Of a stretch of DNA of 64,000 bases, positions 9,893 through 19,515 are shown in pieces. This stretch comes from Holophagales bacterium (GTDB taxonomy: Bacteria > Acidobacteriota > Thermoanaerobaculia > Multivoradales > Multivoraceae). The stretch spans positions 575,037 through 639,036 of the forward strand of contig VXVC01000004.1 of NCBI GenBank assembly GCA_009836625.1. Direction: 5' to 3'. The first letter of the stretch is position 1. Each line of letters begins with the position of its first letter. The notes below the pieces were generated by a model. It did not search any database. It worked only from the letters and a program-made list of their open reading frames with translations, and had not been told where the DNA came from. The position numbers and the translations under genes are program-made.

Positions 9893-10888
9893 TTACTGAA
9901 TCAGATGCAGCGTCCGTCGCAACGCTTCCACGGCTTCCGTCCCCGAGATCGCCCGTTCCGGGCGGCACTCCGCCGGCTCCGAGATGAGTCGGCAGCGCAG
10001 GGCGGCCGCACAGACGGCTTCCACGTCCTCCGAGGCCGGCCCGCCCGCATCGCCGACGCAGGCGGCGCCGCCGCCGATCCGGCCCGGCATGCGGAGCAGC
10101 GTTGCCAGCGCCGGACCGCGCCGCATGTAGTTGTCCGGGGCGAAACGGCGCACCGCCGCGTCCACCGGCTCCATCAGCCCCAGGTTCAGGAGCCAGGCGA
10201 TCTCGCGACGATGCGGATGCTCCAGGATGTCGCTGACGATCACCGTGCTGCCGGCCGGTCCGGTCCTGACTCCGGGCACGAGCCAGGCGGTGAGCGCCGC
10301 GAAATCGCCTCGCAGGAGGCTCGAGGCCTCGAACAGCTCGCGCACGCTCTCCGGCAGCAGCCTGGTTCGCCAGGTGAAGCGAGCCGCGGTGAGGCCCGCC
10401 GCGATCTCGCTGTTCCCGGGATGCCGTTGGGCGAGCTGTTCGTAGAGTTCCAGCCCGCGGCGGGCGTCACCCGCCTCGAGCTCCAGCGCCGCCTGGCGAT
10501 GGAGCACTCCCAGGGAAGCGCTGCCGGCGGCGACGAGTTCACGTATCGCCGCCAGTTCGGCCCCGGTATCCCCGCGGGCTCGCGCCAGGCGCCGTCCCAG
10601 GTCCACGACCGCCGTGTCGCCCGGCGCCCGCAATCGGAGCACCTCGAGGTGCGTTGCGGCTTCGGCGAGTTTCCCGGCGTCAAGTGCCGCGAGGACTCGG
10701 CGCCTGACCTCCCCGATGGCCTCCTCCTCGCTCACCGCTTCGGGCGCCGAAGCAACCTCGTCGACCGTCCGGATGCCGGCGTCGAGTTCAGTGACTCGCG
10801 GCGGCGGTTCGACAATGGCGGTCGTCATGCAGGCGGTGCCCGCCAGGGTGGCGACCAGCGCCCCAGCCAGGACGCGGGAAACGCTCAC
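9893..10888 (-). CDS. TPR-containing exported protein, possible lipoprotein
   Basis: 331 aa. The GTG start at 10888 overlaps the miaA stop (GTGA). The N-terminus has a hydrophobic segment ending in GTAC, which may be a poor lipobox. Alanine/leucine-rich helical repeats in the first two thirds (EAATHLEVLRLRAPGD and GLELYEQLAQRHPGN) are TPR-like. The last third has paired cysteines and a segment with an S-layer-homology flavour (HRREIAWLLNLGLMEP, then RRFAPDNYMRRGPALA); that resemblance is weak. Probably an envelope scaffold of the downstream gene set (inference). Confidence 0.65.
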   Translation of the reverse strand: MSVSRVLAGALVATLAGTACMTTAIVEPPPRVTELDAGIRTVDEVASAPEAVSEEEAIGEVRRRVLAALDAGKLAEAATHLEVLRLRAPGDTAVVDLGRRLARARGDTGAELAAIRELVAAGSASLGVLHRQAALELEAGDARRGLELYEQLAQRHPGNSEIAAGLTAARFTWRTRLLPESVRELFEASSLLRGDFAALTAWLVPGVRTGPAGSTVIVSDILEHPHRREIAWLLNLGLMEPVDAAVRRFAPDNYMRRGPALATLLRMPGRIGGGAACVGDAGGPASEDVEAVCAAALRCRLISEPAECRPERAISGTEAVEALRRTLHLIQ

Positions 10889-11892
10889 GGCGCCACCTCC
10901 AGGGGCCGGCCGCCGACCAGCGCCTCGACGATCCGCTTTCGCGCCCGCTCCGTTTCGCCGGTCTTCGACGCGTCGATCCAGCGCACGCGCGGCTCCTTCC
11001 GGAACCACGTCTCCTGCCGCTTGGCGTAGCGGCGCGTCGCGCGGACCGTTTCTTCCAAGGCCTGCTCCAGCGTCAAGTTCCCATCCAGGTGATCGGCAAG
11101 CTGCCGGTAGCCGATGGCCTGGAACGCCGGCAACTCCCCTAGGGAGCAACCGCCACGCCCGCGCGCATGTTCCGGGAGATAGCTATCCCGCAGGCGCTCG
11201 ACCTCGGCCAGCCAGCCGCGCTCCAGCATGCGTCCGGCCCGCTTCTCAACGGCATCGTACAGAACGGTTCTCGGCAGGGTCAATCCAATCTTCAGCAGCC
11301 TTCGCTCGAGCCGGCCCTCCGTCCCCAGCCGCTGCCACTCGGACAGCGGCCGGCCGGTTGCGCGTACCACCTCGAGCGCGCGCAGGACGCGCTGGGTATC
11401 GCCCGGAGCAAGAGTCTCGGCGCTCTCCGGATCCACTCTCCGCAGCTCCCGGACGAGACGGCAGAGGCCATGAGAGCGAAGGTCGGCCCGCAACGCCTCG
11501 CGCACGTCGGCGCCGACCGGCGGCACCGGCGCGAGTCCTTCGAACAGGGCGCGCAGATAGAAACCGCTGCCGCCCACCAGTACCGGCAGCGCGCCGCGCG
11601 CCTCGACCTCTGCGACCGCCACCGCCGCGCGGCGAGCGAACTCCCCGGCCGAGAACGCCTGGTGCGGCTCGATGACGTCGATCAGGTGGTGGCGAACCCG
11701 GGTTCTCTCCCTCGGTCCGGGCTTCGCCGTGCCGATCGTCAACCCCCGGTAGGCCTGCAGGGCGTCGGCGCTGATCAACTCGGCGGCGAGCCCCTGTCCG
11801 GCGAGATCGCCCGCCAGCGCCATCGCGAACGCGCTCTTGCCGGTAGCGGTCGGGCCGAGCACGGCGATCACCTGCCAGGAAGGCGAGGACAT
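10885..11892 (-). CDS. miaA: tRNA dimethylallyltransferase
   Basis: 335 aa, normal for the family. It transfers dimethylallyl to N6 of A37 in tRNAs reading UNN codons. Seen: P-loop GPTATGKS (13-20), the substrate-binding SADALQAYRGLTIGTAKP block, HHLIDVI, the VGGSGFYLRALF motif, and the C-terminal RRYAKRQETWFR. It is the first gene of the long leftward run. A TATCCT box lies 6 bases before the ATG, so it is probably transcribed from its own promoter as a near-leaderless message even though comEC lies just upstream on the same strand. Confidence 0.97.
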   Translation of the reverse strand: MSSPSWQVIAVLGPTATGKSAFAMALAGDLAGQGLAAELISADALQAYRGLTIGTAKPGPRERTRVRHHLIDVIEPHQAFSAGEFARRAAVAVAEVEARGALPVLVGGSGFYLRALFEGLAPVPPVGADVREALRADLRSHGLCRLVRELRRVDPESAETLAPGDTQRVLRALEVVRATGRPLSEWQRLGTEGRLERRLLKIGLTLPRTVLYDAVEKRAGRMLERGWLAEVERLRDSYLPEHARGRGGCSLGELPAFQAIGYRQLADHLDGNLTLEQALEETVRATRRYAKRQETWFRKEPRVRWIDASKTGETERARKRIVEALVGGRPLEVAP

Positions 11893-11898
11893 GGTTGC

Positions 11899-11904
11899 AG
11901 GATA
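11899..11904 (-). promoter_or_regulatory. Candidate -10 box for miaA (leaderless-type)
   Basis: TATCCT read leftward, 6 bases before the miaA ATG. No clear -35 element. The spacing would place transcription start at or next to the start codon. Confidence 0.5.
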
Positions 11905-11921
11905 GCCCCGAAGCGCCGACG

Positions 11922-14150
11922 CTAGCCCGCCCGGCGCCGCGGCCAGGCCGCGACCCGCAGCACCGGGCGCCGGCCGCCGGAACCGTCGCGCCGGAAGCGA
12001 ACCTCGATCCGGCCGTGAAGGTCCGTGCGCAGGACCCGGACTCCCCGGCGTTCGATCCTTGTCACGACCTCCGGCGAGGGGTGGCCGTACGGGTTTCGTC
12101 GGCCGGCCGACACCAACGCAAGATCCGGGTTCACAGCCGCCAGCAGCGCCGCCCCGGTCGAGGTCCGGCTGCCATGATGCGCCACCTTCAGCACCTCGCT
12201 TCGAAGCGGGATCCCGCGCCGTCGCGACCGGGCGAGGAGTTCCCGCTCGCCCATGAGATCGAGGTCCCCGGTCAGCAACACGCAGGAGCCGCCGGCGCAG
12301 GCGCGTACGACCATTGATGCGGAGTTGCCGCCCTCCGGGCGGTCCGCCCCGGGATGAAGGACCTCCAGGTCCCAGGCCCCCACCCGGTCGGCGTAGCCGC
12401 GCCCCACTCCACGGACCCGCCCGCCCAGCCGATCAGCCAGGGCACGGCCGCATCCGTCGCGCAGTTCGACCGGCACCGCCCACAGCCGCTCGATCCTCAG
12501 ATAAGAGGTCAACTCGAGGAGACCCCGGCAATGGTCCGAATCCCCATGCGACAGGATCCCCAGGTCGATGCGATGGACACCTTCCGCCGCGAGAGCCTGG
12601 AGCAACGCCGCCTCCGCGAAGTTGCCGCGCCGGAAACCGCCGCCGTCGACCAGGATCACCGGTCCGCGCTCGCCGCTCCGAAGCAGCACCGCCTCGCCCT
12701 GTCCGACATCGAGCATCGCCAGCACCGGCTCGTCCTCCGGCGACGCGGGAGTACAGATCAGGACCAGCGCGAGTGCCCAGATCGCCCGGCGGAAACCCGA
12801 CGCCAGGACTCCAAGCCAGGTCGCCAGCGCAAGCGCAGCCGTCCCGTCGACGCTGACCGGCGGGGCGAGCCACAAGCCCGGCGGCAGGTGCGCTAGCGAG
12901 GCGAAGGGCACGCTGAGCAGATCGAGAATCGTCTGGACGGCCCGGGCGCACGGTCCCGCAGCCGCCGAAAGCACGGGCGTCGAGGCGAGGGCCGCCAGAG
13001 CAACCCAGACCAACGAGAAGCCGAGCACGAGGGCAGTGAGGGGCACGAACGCCAGGTTGAGCAGCGGCGACAGCGGCGTGAGAAGGCCGATCTCGACAGC
13101 GGTGATCGGCAGGGTGGCAAGCTGGGCCGCGAACGTCGCGGCCAGCGCAGCCGCCACCGGTTTCGGCGGCCGGGTCTCCGGCCCTCCTCGCCACCAAGTC
13201 AGCAGGCGAGGCGCCAGAACCAAAATCCCGGCCGTGGCCAGAAAGCTGAGCCGAAAGCCCAGATCGCCGCCGGCATCGGGATCGAGCGCAAGGATCAGGA
13301 TCAACGCGGCGCAAAGCGAGTTGAGCGCCTGCGGCGGCCGTTCGAGCGCCATGGCCAGAAACACCAGCAGCGCCATCACCGCCGCCCGGAGAAACGAGGG
13401 CCGCGGGCCGACGAGGCAGCCGTAGAGCAACAGGATGGAAACGGCCCCGGCCCAGGCAAGACGCCCGGACAATGCCCCGAAGATCCACCAGAACCCGGCC
13501 AGGAGCAGTCCGACGTGCAGTCCCGACACGGCGAGCAGGTGGGAGAGGCCCGCCCGCCGCAACCCCGTGCGCCACTCCGGCGGCACCCGGCGCGCGTCGC
13601 CGAAGACCAGAGCCCGGGCCAGCAAAGCGCCGGGCCCCACCGCCTCGTCGACGGGCCGCAGGAGCCACTGCCGCAGCCCGGCCAGCAGTCGAAGGCCTCG
13701 GCCCGGAGCCCTGCCGACCGCGAGCATCAACCCGCGACTCTTCACGTTGAAGCCCCACTCGCCCGGCCGGGAGACGTGCAGATTGCGGTACGCAGGCCGC
13801 CGCGAGAAGTACCCGCGCACCCGGAGCCGCGTCTCCTGCGGCGGCGCCCCATCGCCGCCCAGCCGTAGCCAGACACGCCCGGGGCCGGTGACCCGCCGTC
13901 CCGACTGCTCGATCACGCGCACTCTCGCCCTCGCGGTCCACCCGTGGTCGGCACGCTCCCAGGCCGCGGCCCCGAGCACCGGCACTGCCACTTCGACCGT
14001 AGCCGGACGCTCCGGATCGAGATCCAGGACTCGCGAGCCCCCAGGACCTTCGGCGAGAAGAACCACCGACAACGCTGCAGCCAGAGGCAACAGCGGCGCC
14101 CGGCGAAGCGCCGTGGTCCAGTCGAGCGGCCCAGCAGCCACAAGGACCAT
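11922..14150 (-). CDS. comEC: ComEC/Rec2 family DNA uptake channel protein
   Basis: 742 aa. The N-terminal part is an OB-like soluble region following a short hydrophobic stretch. The central competence domain has many membrane helices (for example LLAVSGLHVGLLLAGFWW, the hallmark SGLH motif). The C-terminal metallo-beta-lactamase-like domain has LSHGDSDHCRG (about 535) and VLKVAHHGSRTSTG. The family transports single-stranded DNA across the inner membrane during transformation. No other com genes are in the window. The ATG at 14150 has no obvious ribosome-binding site. It is 29 bases upstream of miaA on the same strand. Confidence 0.92.
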   Translation of the reverse strand: MVLVAAGPLDWTTALRRAPLLPLAAALSVVLLAEGPGGSRVLDLDPERPATVEVAVPVLGAAAWERADHGWTARARVRVIEQSGRRVTGPGRVWLRLGGDGAPPQETRLRVRGYFSRRPAYRNLHVSRPGEWGFNVKSRGLMLAVGRAPGRGLRLLAGLRQWLLRPVDEAVGPGALLARALVFGDARRVPPEWRTGLRRAGLSHLLAVSGLHVGLLLAGFWWIFGALSGRLAWAGAVSILLLYGCLVGPRPSFLRAAVMALLVFLAMALERPPQALNSLCAALILILALDPDAGGDLGFRLSFLATAGILVLAPRLLTWWRGGPETRPPKPVAAALAATFAAQLATLPITAVEIGLLTPLSPLLNLAFVPLTALVLGFSLVWVALAALASTPVLSAAAGPCARAVQTILDLLSVPFASLAHLPPGLWLAPPVSVDGTAALALATWLGVLASGFRRAIWALALVLICTPASPEDEPVLAMLDVGQGEAVLLRSGERGPVILVDGGGFRRGNFAEAALLQALAAEGVHRIDLGILSHGDSDHCRGLLELTSYLRIERLWAVPVELRDGCGRALADRLGGRVRGVGRGYADRVGAWDLEVLHPGADRPEGGNSASMVVRACAGGSCVLLTGDLDLMGERELLARSRRRGIPLRSEVLKVAHHGSRTSTGAALLAAVNPDLALVSAGRRNPYGHPSPEVVTRIERRGVRVLRTDLHGRIEVRFRRDGSGGRRPVLRVAAWPRRRAG

Positions 14151-14284
14151 GACGGAAGGGACCGACCCGAACCCGGTTCGAGCGCTTGCGCTGGCCCGCG
14201 GCCGGTGCGAAGCTAGGTCCCGTCAGCGTCCGGCCGGGAGCGTTCGAGGCTGCCGGTCGAGGCGCAGGCTCTTCGCACCCAAGC
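14151..14284. other. Divergent intergenic region comEC / dnaE
   Basis: 134 bases between two outward-facing genes. It must hold both promoters, but I find no convincing -35/-10 pair on either strand. A short inverted repeat AGCGC/GCGCT lies near 14181-14192. Confidence 0.4.
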
Positions 14285-17200
14285 ATGGCGCCCGACTTCG
14301 TCCACCTGCACCTCCACTCCGAGTACTCGCTGCTCGACGGTGGCAACAGGATCGGGCCCCTGGTCGACCGAATCGCCGACCTCGGCATGGACGCGGTCGC
14401 CCTTACGGACCACGGCAACCTGTTCGGCGCGGTGGCCTTCTACGAGGCCTGCCGGAAGAAGGGTGTCAAGCCCATCCTCGGGATCGAGGCGTACGTGGCG
14501 CCCGATGTCAGGACGGAGACGTCCGACCGCCGGTTCAAGGAGACTCAGGGCGTCGCCGACGGCGGCTTCCACCTCGTGCTGCTGGCTCGTAACGAGGCGG
14601 GTTGGAGCAACCTGGTCAAGCTCTCGTCCGACAGTTACGTCGAGGGCTTCTACTACAAGCCGCGGATGGACAAGGACACGCTCGAGCAGTGGAACGAGGG
14701 CCTCATCGCGATCAACGGCCACCTCGGCTCCTCCCTCGCCTACCACCTGAGAAAGTACATCGAGACCGGGGGCAACGCTCACTACGAGCGGGCCGGGCAA
14801 GAAGCCGAGTGGCACCGGCGCACCTTCCCGGCCGACGAAGACGGTGAGCCCTGCTTCTACCTCGAACTGCAGCGCCACGACACGCCCGAGCAGGAGGAAG
14901 TCAACGAACAGATCCTGCGCCTCGCTTCGGACCTCGACCTGCCCGTCGTCTGCGACAACGATTCGCACTTCCTCACCGCCGAGGACTGGGACAGCCACGA
15001 CACGCTGATCTGCGTCTCGACGAGCAAGTCGAAGCAGCAGGAGGACCGCCTCCACTACCCGAAGGATCTCTACGTAAAGAGCCCCGAGCAGATGGGCGAG
15101 CTCTTCGGCGCTCCCGAGACGGCCGACGCGTTGGTGAACACCCGGCGAATCGCCGACCGCTGCAACGTCGAACTGGACTTCTCCGCCAACCACGCTCCGC
15201 TGGTGCGGGTCGAACGACTCGAGGCTCCGCCACTTCCGGCGGGAGCGACGGAGCCCGCACCCGGCAGCGGGGCCTGGTTCGATCGTTTCTGCGCCGGCTA
15301 CCGCGTGGAGCCGCTGGCGGACCAGCCAGGCGAGGAGGAACTGGACGCACTCCACGCCGACTGCGACCGGGCGTTGCGCGAACTCAGCGAAGCCGGCCTC
15401 GCCTGGCGCTACGGCGACCGGGTCGAGGACGCCCACCGCCACCGTCTCGACCATGAGCTCTCGGTCCTCGCCGGCAAGCGGATCAGCGCCTACTTCCTGA
15501 TCGTCTGGGACTTCGTGAACGAAGCCAGGAAACGCGACATCCCCGCGACGGCGCGCGGTTCAGGCGTCGGCACGATGGTCGGCTACACGCTCGGGCTTTC
15601 GCACGCCTGCCCGGTGCGCTACGGCCTCCTGTTCGAGCGCTTCACCGATCCGGACCGCAGCGAGTACCCCGACATCGACATCGACCTCTGCCAGGACGGC
15701 CGAGCCGAGATTCTCGAGTACGTCCGGCAGAAGTACGGCTACGTCGCCCAGATCATCACCTTCGGCACGATGAAGGCCCGCGCCGCGATCCGGGACGTCG
15801 GCCGCGTGCACGAGCTCCCGCTCGCCCAGGTCGACCGCATCTCCAAGTTGATCGGGTCCGAACTCGGCGTGACGATCGAGCAGGCCCTGGGTCGCGAGAA
15901 GGAACTGAAGGAGCTGTACGAGAGCGACGAGCAGGTTCGCGAGGTGATCGACACGGCGCAGGAGCTCGAGGGGATCACCCGGCACAGCGGCGTCCACGCC
16001 GCCGGGCTGGTCATCGCGACCCAACCACTGGCGAACCTCGTGCCGCTCGCCACCAGCCGTGCCCAGGGGTCGAAGGACGTGCTGGTAACCCAGTGGGACG
16101 GGCCCACGGTCGAGAGGATGGGTCTGCTCAAGATGGACTTCCTGGGCCTGACGACCCTGTCCATCATCGAGCGCTGCCGTCAGCTCGTGCGCGAGACCTT
16201 GCCGCGGGAGGCGATCGCCGCGGCGGTTCCGGATTGCCCCGAGGGCCGGGAGCCGCTCGACCTCGACCACATCGACCTTGCCGACCCCAAGGTACTCGAG
16301 GTCTTCGCCAGCGCCGACACCGCCGGCACCTTCCAGTTCGAATCGGAGGGCATGCGCAACCTGCTGCTGCAAATGAAGCCCGACCGGCTGGAGGATCTGG
16401 TGGCCGCCAACGCCCTCTTCCGCCCCGGACCGATGGCGCTCATTCCCAGGTACTGCGATCGCAAGCACGGTCGCGAGGAGACCCCGCAGGTCCACGAGAT
16501 CGTCGACCGGCACACCGCCGACACCCACGGCATCATGGTCTACCAGGAACAGGTCATGCAGATCGTCCACGAGCTGGGCGACGTGCCGCTCCGCGAGGCG
16601 TACACGCTGATCAAGGCGATCAGCAAGAAGAGCCGCAAGACGATCAACGCGGCCCGGCAGCGCTTCGTCGCCGGCGCCCGGGACAAGGGTCTCGCCAAGC
16701 AGCAGGCGACCCAGCTGTTCGGACTGATCGAGGAGTTCGCGGGCTACGGCTTCAACAAGTCCCACTCGGTCGGCTACACCCTGCTCGCGTACCAGACGGC
16801 TTACCTCAAGACCTACTTCCCGGTGCAGTACATGGCGGCCGTCCTCACCTACGCCGCCGACAGCACGGACAAGCTGGTTCACTACGTTGACGAGTGCGCG
16901 CGCGTGAAGCTTCCCAACGGCCGCTCCGGTATCGAGGTCGGAACGCCCGACATCGACCGCTCCGGCGTCCGCTTCCATGTCGTGTTCGAGCCCGGCGAGG
17001 AGCAGGCGAGCGGCAACGGACACATCCGCTTCGGCCTGTCGGCGGTCAAGGGCGTCGGCGAGAAAGCGGTCCGCGCGATCCTCGGGGTCCGCGAGGAGGG
17101 CGGACGCTTCCGCAGCTTGTGGGACTTCTGCCGGCGCGTGCCGCTACAGACCGTCAACCGCTCGACCGTCGAGGCGCTGATCAAGTCGGGCGCCTTCGAC

Positions 17201-18088
17201 CGCGTCCACGGCAAGGACCAGCGCGCGGCGATGGTCGAGGCGCTGGGCCCGGCGATCAAGGCCGGCCAGCGAGCGGCAGCTGACCGCGAGAGCGGCCAGG
17301 CCAGCCTCCTGTTCGCCGGTCGTTCGAAGGACGCGCGCGAGCCCGACGACTCTGGCCAGAAACTGCCGTCGGTACCGCCATGGAGCGCCAGTGAACTGCT
17401 GACGCACGAGAAGGAAGCGCTCGGTTTCTTCGCCTCCAGCCATCCACTCGACGACCACCGGGAACTCCTCGAACGGTTCGGCAACGTGAACGTCGAGCAG
17501 TTGAAGGCCTTGCCGGCCGACACGGAAGTCGTGCTCGGGGCGCTGCTCGGCTCGCTCCGAACCACCCGCACCCGGAAGGGGCGCAATCCCGGCCAGAAGA
17601 TGGCGATGATCCAGCTCGAGGACAAGAGCGCACGCGTGGAGGGCGTGCTGTTCGCCGACGCCTACGCCGAGTACGAAGAGCAACTGGAACGAGGCGCCGT
17701 GCTGTTCTTCACCGGCCGCGTCGACCGGCGCCGCGAAGAGCCGAACCTGGTGGTCAGCAAGGTCGTGCCGGTCGAAGAGGCCCCGGTGAATCTCGCCCGG
17801 CGCCTGCGTATCCACCTCGATCTCCGGTGCGAGGCCGGAACCTCGGACGACGGCCTCAACGATGACCTGGAGCGTTTACGCGACCTGCTCGAAAAGCGCC
17901 GCAGCCGGGGCCGGAACGGCGGTGTCGAAGTCGAGTTCGAGCTGGAGCTCCAGGACCGCACGGTCCTGGCCGGCGCCAACGGCTCCCGCGCGCCCGTCGA
18001 CGATGCGGTGGTTTCCGAGATCGACGATCTGCTCGGCGCCCGTGGCCATTGCCGGTACATCGGCGCACCGCCGCCCTCCCGGCCTTGA
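14285..18088 (+). CDS. dnaE: DNA polymerase III alpha subunit
   Basis: 1267 aa, slightly longer than E. coli DnaE. It is the replicative 5'-3' polymerase. Domains in order: N-terminal PHP domain starting HLHLHSEYSLLDG; palm with the metal-binding aspartates in PDIDIDLCQDG (about 462-466) and KMDFLGL (about 618); fingers; helix-hairpin-helix region; an OB fold (VVLGALLGSLRTTRTRKG to FTGRVDRR, about 1080-1155); and a short C-terminal tail. ATG 14285 gives the canonical PHP start; an in-frame ATG 99 bases upstream would add an unrelated arginine/alanine-rich stretch. It is followed after 11 bases by the PIG-L gene. Confidence 0.97.
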   Translation: MAPDFVHLHLHSEYSLLDGGNRIGPLVDRIADLGMDAVALTDHGNLFGAVAFYEACRKKGVKPILGIEAYVAPDVRTETSDRRFKETQGVADGGFHLVLLARNEAGWSNLVKLSSDSYVEGFYYKPRMDKDTLEQWNEGLIAINGHLGSSLAYHLRKYIETGGNAHYERAGQEAEWHRRTFPADEDGEPCFYLELQRHDTPEQEEVNEQILRLASDLDLPVVCDNDSHFLTAEDWDSHDTLICVSTSKSKQQEDRLHYPKDLYVKSPEQMGELFGAPETADALVNTRRIADRCNVELDFSANHAPLVRVERLEAPPLPAGATEPAPGSGAWFDRFCAGYRVEPLADQPGEEELDALHADCDRALRELSEAGLAWRYGDRVEDAHRHRLDHELSVLAGKRISAYFLIVWDFVNEARKRDIPATARGSGVGTMVGYTLGLSHACPVRYGLLFERFTDPDRSEYPDIDIDLCQDGRAEILEYVRQKYGYVAQIITFGTMKARAAIRDVGRVHELPLAQVDRISKLIGSELGVTIEQALGREKELKELYESDEQVREVIDTAQELEGITRHSGVHAAGLVIATQPLANLVPLATSRAQGSKDVLVTQWDGPTVERMGLLKMDFLGLTTLSIIERCRQLVRETLPREAIAAAVPDCPEGREPLDLDHIDLADPKVLEVFASADTAGTFQFESEGMRNLLLQMKPDRLEDLVAANALFRPGPMALIPRYCDRKHGREETPQVHEIVDRHTADTHGIMVYQEQVMQIVHELGDVPLREAYTLIKAISKKSRKTINAARQRFVAGARDKGLAKQQATQLFGLIEEFAGYGFNKSHSVGYTLLAYQTAYLKTYFPVQYMAAVLTYAADSTDKLVHYVDECARVKLPNGRSGIEVGTPDIDRSGVRFHVVFEPGEEQASGNGHIRFGLSAVKGVGEKAVRAILGVREEGGRFRSLWDFCRRVPLQTVNRSTVEALIKSGAFDRVHGKDQRAAMVEALGPAIKAGQRAAADRESGQASLLFAGRSKDAREPDDSGQKLPSVPPWSASELLTHEKEALGFFASSHPLDDHRELLERFGNVNVEQLKALPADTEVVLGALLGSLRTTRTRKGRNPGQKMAMIQLEDKSARVEGVLFADAYAEYEEQLERGAVLFFTGRVDRRREEPNLVVSKVVPVEEAPVNLARRLRIHLDLRCEAGTSDDGLNDDLERLRDLLEKRRSRGRNGGVEVEFELELQDRTVLAGANGSRAPVDDAVVSEIDDLLGARGHCRYIGAPPPSRP

Positions 18089-18099
18089 GCGCGCCGGCA

Positions 18100-19515
18100 A
18101 TGACCCGCGAACGGCGACGTATCGCCCTGATCCTGACCGCGATCCTGGCGGTCGGGTTGTTCGGACACTGCCGAGGCAGCGGCTACCGGAACTTCTTCCG
18201 CCACGATCCCAGGCAGGCCCACGACTACGGACTCGACCGACGCGACGGCACCAACTGGGAGGTTCGCCTCGGCCGCGACGGCTTCGACTGGCCGGGCGAA
18301 GCGAAGCGCCGCAACGTCACCGCCCTGCTCGAGTTCCACGCCAGGACCAGGCCCCTGCTGCCGGCGCTCTCCCCCAGCATCGAGTTCCGCGCGGAGGGCC
18401 GGAGCTTCACCCAGTCCTTCGCGCCCCGCTCGACCGGCCGCCGCTACCTGAACGTCTCACCGGCGGCGGGCGCCGACCGCATCGAGATGGTCGGCCGGCA
18501 GATCGGCTGGCAGCTCGGACCGACCCGACTGGTCGTGTTCGAGAACCCGCCGATCGACGAGGCGACCCGTGTACTCGTTCTCGCGCCCCACCCGGACGAC
18601 GCCGAGATCGCCGCCTTCGGCCTCTATGCGACGACCCATTCCGACGTCGTCACGGTCACGGCGGGCGACTACGGCGGCATGAACTACGGCGGTCTGTTCC
18701 CGGACGTCGGCGAGCATTACCGGGTCAAGGGCTGGATGCGAACCTGGGACAGCCTGACGGTGCCGTTCCTGGGCGACGTTCCGTTCAACCGGGCGCGGAA
18801 CCTGGGCTACTTCGATGGCACCCTCCGCCGCCTGTACGAACAGCGGCCCGAGATCGTCGATTCGATCCTGACCGACCTCGAGGAACCGGGCCATTTCCGC
18901 CGGCTGAACACCGAACCGCAACTGGCCACGCGGCCTTTCACGTCGAGCTGGCCCGAACTCGTGGCTGACCTGCGCCGGGAGGTGGACTGGACGGGCGCAG
19001 AACTGATCGCGACGGCGAACCCGCTGCTCGACAGCCATCCGGACCACCAGTACACGACGGTCGCCCTGATCGAGGCGATCGAACAGAACGGCTGGGACGG
19101 TCGCCTCCTGCTCTACACGAACCACGCGACCCGCGCCGAGCCCTATCCCCTGGGGCCGAACACGGCGCTCGAGTCGTTGCCGCCCTGGTTCGGCGATCCG
19201 ATGCCCTTCGGTTCCGTCCTGTCCTATCCGGTCGACGAAACGATCCGCCGGTTGAACTACCTGGCGCTCGAGGCGATGCACGATCTCCGGCCATTCGAGC
19301 ACAGGGTCGTGACGCCCTTCTCCGAGCGCGCCCGCGGCCTCGCGACCGAAGCGTTCTGGCGCATCCTCGGTCGTCACGACAAGCTCCCCGGCTATCTCTA
19401 CGACTATCTCCGCCGCGGACCGAGGCCGAACGAGATCTACCTCGTGCTGGACCGGGACCACGCGGTCCGACTGAAGGAGCGATTCCTCGAGATCGAGGCG
19501 CTCCGCAGGCGCTAA
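18100..19515 (+). CDS. PIG-L family deacetylase with N-terminal membrane anchor
   Basis: 471 aa. The N-terminal hydrophobic segment (RIALILTAILAVGLFG) is a signal peptide or anchor. A beta-rich region of about 130 residues precedes the LmbE/PIG-L domain, which starts with LVLAPHPDDAEIAAFG (about 162), the HPDD metal-binding and catalytic motif, and has a later HPDHQYT motif. The family removes N-acetyl groups from GlcNAc-containing compounds. The appended N-terminal region and membrane location suggest a cell-surface glycan substrate (inference). Its stop codon shares bases with the stop of the convergent PVC-type gene (overlap 19512-19515). Confidence 0.85.
   Translation: MTRERRRIALILTAILAVGLFGHCRGSGYRNFFRHDPRQAHDYGLDRRDGTNWEVRLGRDGFDWPGEAKRRNVTALLEFHARTRPLLPALSPSIEFRAEGRSFTQSFAPRSTGRRYLNVSPAAGADRIEMVGRQIGWQLGPTRLVVFENPPIDEATRVLVLAPHPDDAEIAAFGLYATTHSDVVTVTAGDYGGMNYGGLFPDVGEHYRVKGWMRTWDSLTVPFLGDVPFNRARNLGYFDGTLRRLYEQRPEIVDSILTDLEEPGHFRRLNTEPQLATRPFTSSWPELVADLRREVDWTGAELIATANPLLDSHPDHQYTTVALIEAIEQNGWDGRLLLYTNHATRAEPYPLGPNTALESLPPWFGDPMPFGSVLSYPVDETIRRLNYLALEAMHDLRPFEHRVVTPFSERARGLATEAFWRILGRHDKLPGYLYDYLRRGPRPNEIYLVLDRDHAVRLKERFLEIEALRRR

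Noticed and set aside
15560-17023. Long open frame on the opposite strand of dnaE
   Set aside because: A high-GC shadow of strong dnaE coding sequence; no recognisable motif in the antisense translation.
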